DNA from: GCA-2701705 sp036163455
Lineage (GTDB): Bacteria > Pseudomonadota > Gammaproteobacteria > GCA-002705445 > GCA-002716945
DNA length: 22,396 bases
Reading direction: 5' to 3'
Assembly: GCA_036163455.1 (NCBI GenBank)
Contig: JAYZKL010000003.1
Location: 1-22,396, forward strand
Made by a program: the position numbers and the translations under genes. The notes below the pieces were generated by a model. It did not search any database. It was not told the origin of the DNA and saw only the letters and a list, made by a program, of their open reading frames with translations. This document shows, one piece after another, positions 1-5,393 of this stretch. Positions within the stretch are counted from its first letter, which is position 1. Every line of letters begins with the position of its first letter.

Positions 1-1
1 C

Positions 2-586
2 GTGATTTCGCCAAAAGAAGATAAAAGAATAATAACCTATATTGAAAAAAATTTTCAAATTAAACCTCATCAAATTAAATCTACTAGATCATTAATGGGT
101 GTAAAAAATGGTTACAAGCAACCAGCAAAACTTGGAGACGATCGATGGTGTACTATTGTTGGTTTATACAAACTGTATAACAAGCCACTCTTAATTGTTG
201 ATTGTGGTAGCGCAATAACACTTGACTGTGTTAATGATGGTGGAAAACATCTTGGTGGTTATATTTTTAGCGGCTCAGATGGTTATAAAGCGTCTTTTAC
301 AAATTTACATAATCTTAAAAATATAAAATTAAAAAATATAAATTCAATTAAGAACTTCAAACCATCAAAATCTACCAATGAAGCTATTTTAGAAGGTTAC
401 ATTTTAATGGTTACATCAGCTATTGAAAAACTATACAAAGATTTTAGTATTCAACAAGTTAAAAAACCTCTATTAATTATTGGTGGAGGTTATGGTCAAA
501 TAATTTCAAAAAGTTTATCAGTTAAAAATAAATACGAACCTGATTTAGTTCTTAAGTGTTTAGGTTTAATTGCTGATCGAAGATAA
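2..586 (+). CDS. coaX: Type III pantothenate kinase CoaX, 3' part (5' end outside window)
   Basis: CoaX phosphorylates pantothenate, the first step of coenzyme A synthesis, in the cytosol. The visible 194 residues include a G-D-D-R-W segment, then IVDCGSAITLDCV, which fits the family's D-x-G-[TS]-A-x-T-x-D motif, and a GGYI motif followed by a serine/glycine-rich stretch. A glycine-rich run (IIGGGYG) lies near the C-terminus. Family members are about 240-260 residues and begin with a DxGN(T/S) nucleotide-binding motif. That motif is absent here, so the gene is cut by the window edge and the GTG at base 2 is probably internal. In Pseudomonas coaX lies just upstream of the tRNA-tuf cluster, which agrees with this position. 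It ends 7 bases from the convergent peroxidase gene. Family assignment is from motifs only. Confidence 0.87.
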   Translation: MISPKEDKRIITYIEKNFQIKPHQIKSTRSLMGVKNGYKQPAKLGDDRWCTIVGLYKLYNKPLLIVDCGSAITLDCVNDGGKHLGGYIFSGSDGYKASFTNLHNLKNIKLKNINSIKNFKPSKSTNEAILEGYILMVTSAIEKLYKDFSIQQVKKPLLIIGGGYGQIISKSLSVKNKYEPDLVLKCLGLIADRR

Positions 587-593
587 ATCTTTT

Positions 594-1145
594 TTAAGAA
601 GCACCTAAAAGCTCATCTATTTTTTTGATGATTCTGTTGCTACCAGGTCCTGTAACAGTTGAGAAACTATCTATGACAGTTCCATCTTTATCAATGAGAT
701 ATTTGTGGAAATTCCATTTTGGAGTGCTGCTAGTTTCTTCAGCAAGCAATTTGAAGAATGGGTGAGCATCTTTTCCTCTCACTTTTGTTTTAGTAAACAT
801 TGGGAATTGGACATCATAAGTAAGTTTGCAAAAATCTTTTATCTCTGTTTCTGTGGCAGGTTCTTGATAAAAATCATGTGATGGAAAACCTAAAACCACA
901 AAACCCGAATCCTTTTTTTCTTTGTATAGTTTCTCCAATCCTTCATATTGCGGAGTGAACCCACATTTGCTGGCAGTATTAACAACCAGAATGACTTTAC
1001 CTAAATAATTTTCACATAAGTTGACAGTTTTGTCTTCACCAAGCAATTTTATGTCAAAATCTAATGATTTAGGGCAACCAGCGTTTACACTATTTGCCAT
1101 AGCTAAAAATACTCCTATTAAAATAAAATTCTTGTATTGTCTCAT
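594..1145 (-). CDS. Glutathione peroxidase-family thiol peroxidase with signal peptide
   Basis: Thioredoxin-fold peroxidase expected to reduce hydroperoxides. Residues 1-22 look like a cleavable signal peptide (basic start, hydrophobic core, ending VNA), so the enzyme probably acts in the periplasm. The family signature NTASKCGFTPQY holds the peroxidatic Cys61. The WNF motif is present (Trp144-Asn145), and Cys106 in the helix after the QEP motif is placed like the resolving cysteine of thioredoxin-dependent members. In the loop that normally reads FPCNQF the sequence is FPSHDF, putting Asp91 where the catalytic-tetrad glutamine is usually found; related bacterial proteins with an ND version exist, from memory. 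At 183 residues the length is normal. It follows the DUF2237 gene by 32 bases and is probably co-transcribed with greA. A precise lipobox is not seen despite Gly-Cys after the hydrophobic core. Confidence 0.9.
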   Translation of the reverse strand: MRQYKNFILIGVFLAMANSVNAGCPKSLDFDIKLLGEDKTVNLCENYLGKVILVVNTASKCGFTPQYEGLEKLYKEKKDSGFVVLGFPSHDFYQEPATETEIKDFCKLTYDVQFPMFTKTKVRGKDAHPFFKLLAEETSSTPKWNFHKYLIDKDGTVIDSFSTVTGPGSNRIIKKIDELLGAS

Positions 1146-1177
1146 TCTTAAGATTATGAATTATGTATAAACCTTAT

Positions 1178-1552
1178 TCAAGAAATGTCTATTGCAAACT
1201 TTTTCAAATAATCTAAATCAATTACTTCTAATGATTTCTGATTTGTGGATTTTAGTATTACGTATGGAGCCCTGTCATGCTGATATGCTTCTAGCCATCT
1301 ATTTGCGCACAAGCACCATGTATCGCCTTCCTTTAGGCCCTTAAAACCAAGTTCAGGTTGAGGTGTACTTAAATCATTCCCCATATTTTTTGAAAACTCT
1401 AAAAAAGAATTTGTCATTTTTGCGCAGACTGTGTGTGATCCAACATCAGTATTATCCGTATTACAACTTCCATCACGAAAGTATCCCGTCATCGGACTCT
1501 GATTACATTTTTCTAATGGTAATCCAAGTACATTTTTTTGTTCTTCATTCAT
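1178..1552 (-). CDS. DUF2237 family protein
   Basis: A 124-residue protein that fits the DUF2237 family (function not established). Diagnostic features are KNVLGLPLEKC near the N-terminus, PMTGYFRDG, the GSHTVCAKMT stretch, GNDLSTPQPELGF and GDTWCLCANRW. Cysteines 16, 30, 43, 80 and 82 are the conserved ones as I remember the family; Cys80-x-Cys82 sits beside conserved Trp79 and Arg85-Trp86. No signal peptide or membrane segment is visible, so it is probably cytosolic. Its ATG overlaps the end of greA by 8 bases, which implies translational coupling and one transcript. Its place between greA and a thiol peroxidase gene suggests a stress-linked operon, but that is inference. I am confident of the family and not of any function. 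Confidence 0.88.
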   Translation of the reverse strand: MNEEQKNVLGLPLEKCNQSPMTGYFRDGSCNTDNTDVGSHTVCAKMTNSFLEFSKNMGNDLSTPQPELGFKGLKEGDTWCLCANRWLEAYQHDRAPYVILKSTNQKSLEVIDLDYLKKFAIDIS

Positions 1553-2021
1553 AATTTACTTCCTTAATTTCATATTCTATAGTTTTGTCCGGTAGTTTTA
1601 GTTCTATAACATCACCTTTTTCCTTGCCAATAATACTTCTAGCAAGTGGAGATTTGATAGAAATTTTTCCCTCTTTTAATTCTGCTTCATCCTCTCCAAC
1701 AATTTTGTATTTAACCTTAGTATTATCATCTAAATTTATTAAAACAACTGTTGAAGCAAATACCGCTCTACCGGTTTTCGGCAACTTCGTAATATCAATA
1801 ATCTCTGCATTAGAAAGTTTGAGTTCAATATCTTTTATTCTTCCTTCGGTAAAACTTTGTTGTTCTCTAGCTGCATGATATTCTGCATTTTCTTTAAGAT
1901 CTCCTTTCTCTCTTGCTTCTTTAATAGCAGATATAATCTGAGGTCTAACATCAGTCTTTAATTTTTCTAACTCCTGTTTAAGCTTTTCTGCTCCTTCAGC
2001 TGTCATTGGTACTCTATTCAT
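1545..2021 (-). CDS. greA: Transcription elongation factor GreA
   Basis: GreA enters the RNA polymerase secondary channel and stimulates cleavage of backtracked transcripts. The protein is 158 residues, the same as E. coli GreA. The N-terminal antiparallel coiled coil (about residues 1-75) carries the tip motif GDLKENAEYHAAREQQ with the Mg-coordinating acidic pair Asp41 and Glu44. The C-terminal FKBP-like domain ends with the typical SPLARSIIGKEKGD segment. The ATG at 2021 gives MNRVPMTAEGAEKL, aligned with the E. coli start. It lies 16 bases downstream of tRNA-Thr(TGT) on the same strand and has no obvious promoter of its own, so it may share the tRNA promoter. It heads the group greA, DUF2237, peroxidase. 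In E. coli greA is in another genomic context, so this placement is lineage-specific. Confidence 0.97.
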   Translation of the reverse strand: MNRVPMTAEGAEKLKQELEKLKTDVRPQIISAIKEAREKGDLKENAEYHAAREQQSFTEGRIKDIELKLSNAEIIDITKLPKTGRAVFASTVVLINLDDNTKVKYKIVGEDEAELKEGKISIKSPLARSIIGKEKGDVIELKLPDKTIEYEIKEVNYE

Positions 2022-2037
2022 ATCTAAAAATTCTATA

Positions 2038-2111
2038 AGCCACCTGTCAGATTCGAACTGACGACCTGAGGTTTACAAAACCCCTGCTCTGGCCAACTGA
2101 GCTAAGGTGGC
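2038..2111 (-). tRNA. tRNA-Thr (anticodon TGT)
   Basis: On the minus strand this folds as a complete cloverleaf: acceptor GCCACCT with AGGTGGC, D stem GCTC with GAGC, anticodon stem GGGGT with ACCTC around the loop TTTGTAA, and T stem GTCAG with CTGAC around TTCGAAT. Anticodon TGT reads ACA and, with wobble, other Thr codons. The discriminator is U and the next bases are TA, so no CCA is encoded. It corresponds to E. coli thrU, which starts the thrU-tyrU-glyT-thrT-tufB operon, but here it points away from tuf. Confidence 0.95.
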
Positions 2112-2130
2112 AAGTATTTGTTTCTTAATG

Positions 2131-2159
2131 ATTATATTGTTCCATAATAATATAATAAA
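2131..2159 (-). promoter_or_regulatory. Candidate sigma70 promoter for tRNA-Thr(TGT) and greA
   Basis: On the minus strand a perfect TATAAT (2131-2136) lies about 13 bases before the predicted start point and 20 bases upstream of the tRNA. A weak -35 (TTTATT, 2154-2159) is 17 bases further up. It also overlaps a plus-strand TATAAT (2151-2156) that could serve the gene at 2185, so the spacer may hold divergent overlapping promoters. In this AT-rich spacer a -10 match has limited value. Confidence 0.45.
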
Positions 2160-2184
2160 ACTGCATCATATAGAGTTTTTAGTT

Positions 2185-2544
2185 ATGAATAAAGATTTAC
2201 CAGAGCCTATTAAGAAAATTTTCAAAGACCCCGACCCTTTAATTTGGCAGGGGGTTTGGTTAGAAACACTCAAAAAATTATTGTCCCACAAAAAGATGAT
2301 TTGGGTTTGGGAGATGATTATAAAATTAGTTCAAGATAGGTATGATGGAAGCATAAATATGCCATTAGAACAATTTCTTAAATGGGAGACAAAGGCATTT
2401 GTAGCTAGGACGATTAAATTAAGTAATGAGACAAATACTTTTAAGGATTTCCAGACCTGTTTTCAAATATATTTCTCAAATAAAAATATTGAGATTCCAG
2501 ATAGGTTAATAGACATTGTATATGAAGTCGTAAACGACAAATAG
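2185..2544 (+). CDS. Hypothetical protein, tryptophan-rich, 119 aa
   Basis: I do not recognise this protein. It is mostly helical-looking, without signal peptide or membrane span. Four of its tryptophans cluster early (WQGVW near residues 21-25 and WVW near 40-42) and a fifth lies in the FLKWETKAF segment, which suggests a compact helical fold built on aromatic packing. The ATG at 2185 was chosen because upstream in-frame starts begin inside or just beside the opposite-strand tRNA, and a weak AGAG lies 9 bases before it. It stands alone between tRNA-Thr and the next gene, with an 81-base gap after it. Codon use and AT content look like the neighbours. It is probably a real gene because the frame is long and continuous, but it could be a lineage-restricted protein of no known family. 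Confidence 0.7.
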   Translation: MNKDLPEPIKKIFKDPDPLIWQGVWLETLKKLLSHKKMIWVWEMIIKLVQDRYDGSINMPLEQFLKWETKAFVARTIKLSNETNTFKDFQTCFQIYFSNKNIEIPDRLIDIVYEVVNDK

Positions 2545-2584
2545 AAGAGCTCGGTAAAAAGTATTTTATAACCGCTTTATATAT

Positions 2585-2590
2585 TATAAT
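2585..2590 (+). promoter_or_regulatory. Candidate -10 element for the 71-aa membrane protein gene
   Basis: TATAAT lies 35 bases before the ATG at 2626. No good -35 is present at 16-18 bases; TTTATA at 2565-2570 is only 14 bases away. The assignment rests on position and the perfect -10 alone. Confidence 0.35.
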
Positions 2591-2625
2591 AGAGGTTGAA
2601 ATTTAATTATGTAGGAGAATGAATT

Positions 2626-2841
2626 ATGGCAGTGCCACCGTTAGGAAAACCTCCAAGATTCTTAGGTTTAAAAATAACATCTAACAGAATTGAATCAGTT
2701 CTTGTTTTATTTGTTTTTATCTGTTTAAGTTTGATATTTTTAGCAAATAACATGATTAATTTCTCAAAAGTATTAATCTCTATTGGTGTTGTTTGGTCTT
2801 TATATCTTTGGATTATAAAAAAACCGGAAAGACCTTATTAG
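2626..2841 (+). CDS. Small two-span membrane protein, 71 aa, hypothetical
   Basis: A 71-residue protein I cannot place in a family. After a proline-rich, basic N-terminus (MAVPPLGKPPRF) there are two hydrophobic segments, about residues 24-40 and 47-64, followed by a short charged tail (KKPERPY). This predicts a helical hairpin in the inner membrane. A strong Shine-Dalgarno AGGAG at 2613-2617 lies 8 bases before the ATG, one of the best in the window, which supports real and efficient translation. It precedes tRNA-Tyr by 59 bases. No enzymatic motif is visible. Small hairpin proteins of this size often act as accessory subunits, but nothing here shows a partner. Confidence 0.75.
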   Translation: MAVPPLGKPPRFLGLKITSNRIESVLVLFVFICLSLIFLANNMINFSKVLISIGVVWSLYLWIIKKPERPY

Positions 2842-2867
2842 AAATTAGATTTTTTTCTTATTTAAAT

Positions 2868-2898
2868 AATTAATTATGATATAAATACATAATTAATT
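2868..2898 (+). promoter_or_regulatory. Perfect 11-bp inverted repeat with embedded -10, upstream of tRNA-Tyr
   Basis: AATTAATTATG (2868-2878) is repeated exactly in inverted orientation as CATAATTAATT (2888-2898), with a 9-base spacer. A TATGAT hexamer (2875-2880) within it could be the -10 for the tRNA-Tyr/tRNA-Gly unit that starts at 2901. The structure is purely AT-rich, so it is not a normal terminator stem. It may be an operator, a cruciform-prone promoter, or chance in AT-rich DNA. Confidence 0.5.
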
Positions 2899-2900
2899 TA

Positions 2901-2985
2901 GGAGGGGTACTCAAGCGGTCAACGAGGGCAGACTGTAAATCTGCTGGCCCTGCCTTCGCAGGTTCGAATCCTGCCCCCTCCACCA
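2901..2985 (+). tRNA. tRNA-Tyr (anticodon GTA)
   Basis: Class II tRNA with a long variable arm. Acceptor GGAGGGG pairs with CCCCTCC, the anticodon stem GCAGA/TCTGC encloses CTGTAAA, and the variable-arm and T-stem pairs are intact. Anticodon GTA gives Tyr. The discriminator A is followed by an encoded CCA, the only one of the five tRNAs in the window to have it. It is followed after 9 bases by tRNA-Gly, as in the E. coli and Pseudomonas clusters. Confidence 0.96.
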
Positions 2986-2994
2986 AAAATTGAT

Positions 2995-3065
<71 letters not shown>

Positions 3066-3106
3066 CAATCTTGTAAATTTTCAGAGTTTTCCCTATCATC
3101 ATAGAT

Positions 3107-3331
3107 GTGGCAAGAAAAAAAAATAAGAAACGTATCAAAAGGGCAAAGGCTCTTCGAGAGACTAAAATAGTTGATAAGCAAGCTGTTGGTGAAGATGAAG
3201 CGCTAAGCGCTCTTACTACAAAAGCAGAGCCATGGGAAAATTGGGAATCTCAACTTGTGCTCTACAGCATAGCGCTTGCTCTTGTTGGTCTTATAGTTCT
3301 AGGAGCGTTAATCAATTGGCTCATATTATAA
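3107..3331 (+). CDS. Small tail-anchored-type membrane protein, 74 aa, hypothetical
   Basis: I do not recognise this protein. The first 20 residues are strongly basic (MARKKNKKRIKRAKALRETK), a short acidic, tryptophan-containing linker follows (EPWENWES), and one hydrophobic helix (about residues 50-72) ends the protein. This predicts a cytosolic basic domain anchored by a C-terminal span. The only in-frame start is GTG at 3107; an ATG two bases earlier is in another frame, and no Shine-Dalgarno sequence is seen. It follows tRNA-Gly by 41 bases and may be read from the tRNA transcript. Its end overlaps the next gene by 16 bases, so the pair is probably translationally coupled, and the YeiH-type transporter gene follows 3 bases after that. 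Confidence 0.7.
   Translation: MARKKNKKRIKRAKALRETKIVDKQAVGEDEALSALTTKAEPWENWESQLVLYSIALALVGLIVLGALINWLIL
3301..3305 (+). promoter_or_regulatory. Shine-Dalgarno AGGAG for the TTG start at 3316
   Basis: AGGAG lies inside the 3' end of the preceding gene, 10 bases before an in-frame TTG at 3316. It is the only purine-rich site near the possible starts of the next gene and decides the start call. Confidence 0.5.
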
Positions 3332-3591
3332 AAAATAATCTAAAAGAAATTGAATTACTAGTTTTTCACGATGGTAGACAATGGCATGCTGAAAATAATT
3401 CTACACACTTTAAAGCTTCTGAATTAGTTGAACTTGAAAAAAAAATAGAAACAACATTTAGAAAATTTCTAAAAAAAAACAAAATAGAAGAGCTCAGGAT
3501 TTTTCTAAGATTTGATTTCAATAATTTTCCTAAATGGCTGCATCAATATCACTCTCATTACTTTAATAGAGCTTTAACTTTTTCTTTATAA
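3316..3591 (+). CDS. Hypothetical protein, 91 aa, probable TTG start
   Basis: A cytosolic-looking protein I cannot assign. It begins with a beta-like stretch (KEIELLVFHDGRQWHAEN), followed by a charged helix (ELVELEKKIETTFRKFL) and a second beta-like segment (EELRIFLRFDFNNFPKWL). The open frame extends up to 3232, but the upstream part overlaps the preceding gene and reads as a Cys/Ser-rich shadow. No ATG or GTG exists downstream of that overlap; TTG at 3316 with AGGAG at 3301-3305 is the best start, and ATT at 3325 or ATA at 3328 are poor alternatives. It ends 3 bases before the transporter gene. The overlap upstream and tight spacing downstream suggest a three-gene unit and perhaps a shared role with the transporter, which is inference. 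Confidence 0.68.
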   Translation: MAHIIKNNLKEIELLVFHDGRQWHAENNSTHFKASELVELEKKIETTFRKFLKKNKIEELRIFLRFDFNNFPKWLHQYHSHYFNRALTFSL

Positions 3592-3594
3592 ACT

Positions 3595-5100
3595 ATGTCA
3601 AATTTGAATAGAAAATGGACAGATGGAATGCTTCGAACAGAAGATTGGTGGGCTGTTTGGCTAGGGCTTATAATGTTTTTTGCTGGTTTAATGACTATTT
3701 GGGGAATTGATCTAGTTGGATGGATGGCAAAAACAAAAACATGGGAATGGACTAACCTAACTACAGATTTTTCATGGGACAAACTTTTAAAATCATCAAC
3801 GAAGAGCTATGCCGAAATAAGTCCATTGACTTCTCTTTTCTTAACCTATGCGGTCTTCACAACTTTAACATGTATCGGAGCATATTTTCAGGGACTTAAT
3901 GTTAAGAAATTTTTTCTAGGCTTCACCATTATCTTCTTTATCACTTGGGTATGTTGGATAGCGGGGCATGAGGCGCACTTTAAATCTGTTGATGCTGTAG
4001 TTAAGGGGAAAAATTATTTTGAAGAATATGAATTGAATTGGGGGTTGCAATTAGGCGGAGGTTTCTCATACATGCTTGCGTTAGCAGTTGGCCTGATTAT
4101 AGGAAACTTTTTTAAAAATCTTGCTGGATTCTTAAAGGAATCTGCAAAACCAGAATGGTTTATAAAAACAGCAATCGTTTATTTAGGTATAAAGTTGGGT
4201 CTGATGTCTATGAAAGCATCGAGTATGGCATTGGACTTAGCATTAACTGGAGCGGCAGCAGTATTTGTAGCTTACTTACTGTTTTGGCCTATCATGTATA
4301 CGATTGCGAGAAAATTTTTTGACATTGGAAGAGATGCAGCGGCAGTTTTATCATCAGCAATTTCAATTTGTGGCGTATCAGCAGCTATTGCAACAGCAGG
4401 AGCTATAAGAGCTAAACCAATTTTACCTATTGCAGTCTCAGTCCTTGTTGTGATTTACGCGATGATTGAATTAATTATTTTGCCAACATTTTATGCAACC
4501 GTTGCACCAGGACAACCAATTGTAAATGGAGCGGCAATGGGATTAACAGTCAAAACAGATGGAGCTGATGCAGCAGCAGGAGCTATTTTAGATGAAATGA
4601 TGGTTAGTCAGCACCTAAAAGCAACAGGCATAGTCTGGGAGTCTGACTGGATTTTAAGTGCGGCAATTTTAACAAAGATTTGGATAGATGTTTTTATAGG
4701 TGTTTGGGCTTTTTTGCTTGCTTTAATTTGGTTACATAAGGTAGAAAAAAGATCTGATCAGTCACATATACCAGTTTCTGAAATTTGGTTTAGGTTTCCA
4801 AAGTTTGTGATTGGATATTTTATAGCATGGTTTTTCTATGTAGGGATTATTCTTTGGTCTCCTGAAATTAAAGAAGCTGCATCAATAGGAGCGAATGTTG
4901 TTCAGAGCCCTATGAGAAAGATGATGTTCATGTTGACATTCGTAAGTATGGGAATCCTAACAGATTTTAGCAAACTCAAAGGGATGGGTAAGTTCGCATT
5001 ATTTTATGCAATAGGATTATTCGTCATAATAGCTCCTATTGCATATGCGGTAGCTTATATTTTCCATCACGGAATGATGCCTCCTGTTGTTTCGCAATAA
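3595..5100 (+). CDS. YeiH/UPF0324-family putative sulfate exporter, long form
   Basis: An inner-membrane protein of 501 residues with many hydrophobic spans. The conserved core starts near residue 150 (LGGGFSYMLALAVGLIIGN) and includes KTAIVYLGIKLGLM, the polar-hydrophobic stretch AAVLSSAISICGVSAAIATAGAI, and a C-terminal MGILTDFSKLKGMG, all typical of the YeiH/UPF0324 family (putative sulfate exporters; substrate mostly unproven). E. coli YeiH is about 350 residues. The extra roughly 150 N-terminal residues hold additional spans and a polar loop containing HEAHFKSVD. The ATG at 3595 follows the previous stop by 3 bases without a clear Shine-Dalgarno. With the two small genes before it, it breaks the usual tRNA-Gly to tRNA-Thr spacing. 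Family is secure; sulfate or sulfite export is inferred from annotation practice. Confidence 0.88.
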   Translation: MSNLNRKWTDGMLRTEDWWAVWLGLIMFFAGLMTIWGIDLVGWMAKTKTWEWTNLTTDFSWDKLLKSSTKSYAEISPLTSLFLTYAVFTTLTCIGAYFQGLNVKKFFLGFTIIFFITWVCWIAGHEAHFKSVDAVVKGKNYFEEYELNWGLQLGGGFSYMLALAVGLIIGNFFKNLAGFLKESAKPEWFIKTAIVYLGIKLGLMSMKASSMALDLALTGAAAVFVAYLLFWPIMYTIARKFFDIGRDAAAVLSSAISICGVSAAIATAGAIRAKPILPIAVSVLVVIYAMIELIILPTFYATVAPGQPIVNGAAMGLTVKTDGADAAAGAILDEMMVSQHLKATGIVWESDWILSAAILTKIWIDVFIGVWAFLLALIWLHKVEKRSDQSHIPVSEIWFRFPKFVIGYFIAWFFYVGIILWSPEIKEAASIGANVVQSPMRKMMFMLTFVSMGILTDFSKLKGMGKFALFYAIGLFVIIAPIAYAVAYIFHHGMMPPVVSQ

Positions 5101-5123
5101 ACAATTAATAGAAACCCCTTATC

Positions 5124-5152
5124 TTGTATAATCGATTGTATTTATCTATTAT
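5124..5152 (+). promoter_or_regulatory. Candidate promoter for tRNA-Thr(GGT)-tuf
   Basis: TTGTAT (5124-5129), a 17-base spacer and TATTAT (5147-5152) would start transcription about 7 bases before the tRNA. A second option uses TTAATA (5105-5110) with TATAAT (5127-5132) at 16 bases. A promoter is expected here because the transporter operon ends at 5100. Confidence 0.42.
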
Positions 5153-5165
5153 CATATTAAAATTT

Positions 5166-5238
<73 letters not shown>

Positions 5239-5286
5239 AAAAAGAGTGTTTTAGGATAAATAGCCTTATTCTAATTGGTGGTGTTT

Positions 5287-5316
5287 CTTACATATTTTGC
5301 TGGATTTTAGTAAAAT
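5287..5316 (+). promoter_or_regulatory. Candidate promoter in the tuf leader
   Basis: CTTACA (5287-5292) and TAAAAT (5311-5316) are separated by 18 bases in the 155-base space between tRNA-Thr and tuf. If used, tuf would have a leader of about 70 bases and expression independent of the tRNA. No convincing terminator stem separates the tRNA from tuf, so read-through is equally possible. Confidence 0.33.
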
Positions 5317-5393
5317 TTTAGTGTATTTGAGATTAAAAGTAGTTTATTATTATTCCACTTGTAAAACTGTAACTAAAACTGAGGCTTTTAAAC

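Noticed and set aside
578..600. Bidirectional terminator between coaX and the peroxidase gene
   Set aside because: AAGAT-AA-ATCTT followed by T residues is only 5 bp with a 2-base loop; too weak to call.
2107..2184. Upstream extension of the 119-residue gene
   Set aside because: It would begin inside tRNA-Thr(TGT) on the opposite strand and run through its promoter region; the ATG at 2185 is more reasonable.
3232..3315. ATG-started longer form of the 91-residue gene
   Set aside because: The added part lies within the coding sequence of the previous gene in another frame and reads as a Cys/Ser-rich shadow.
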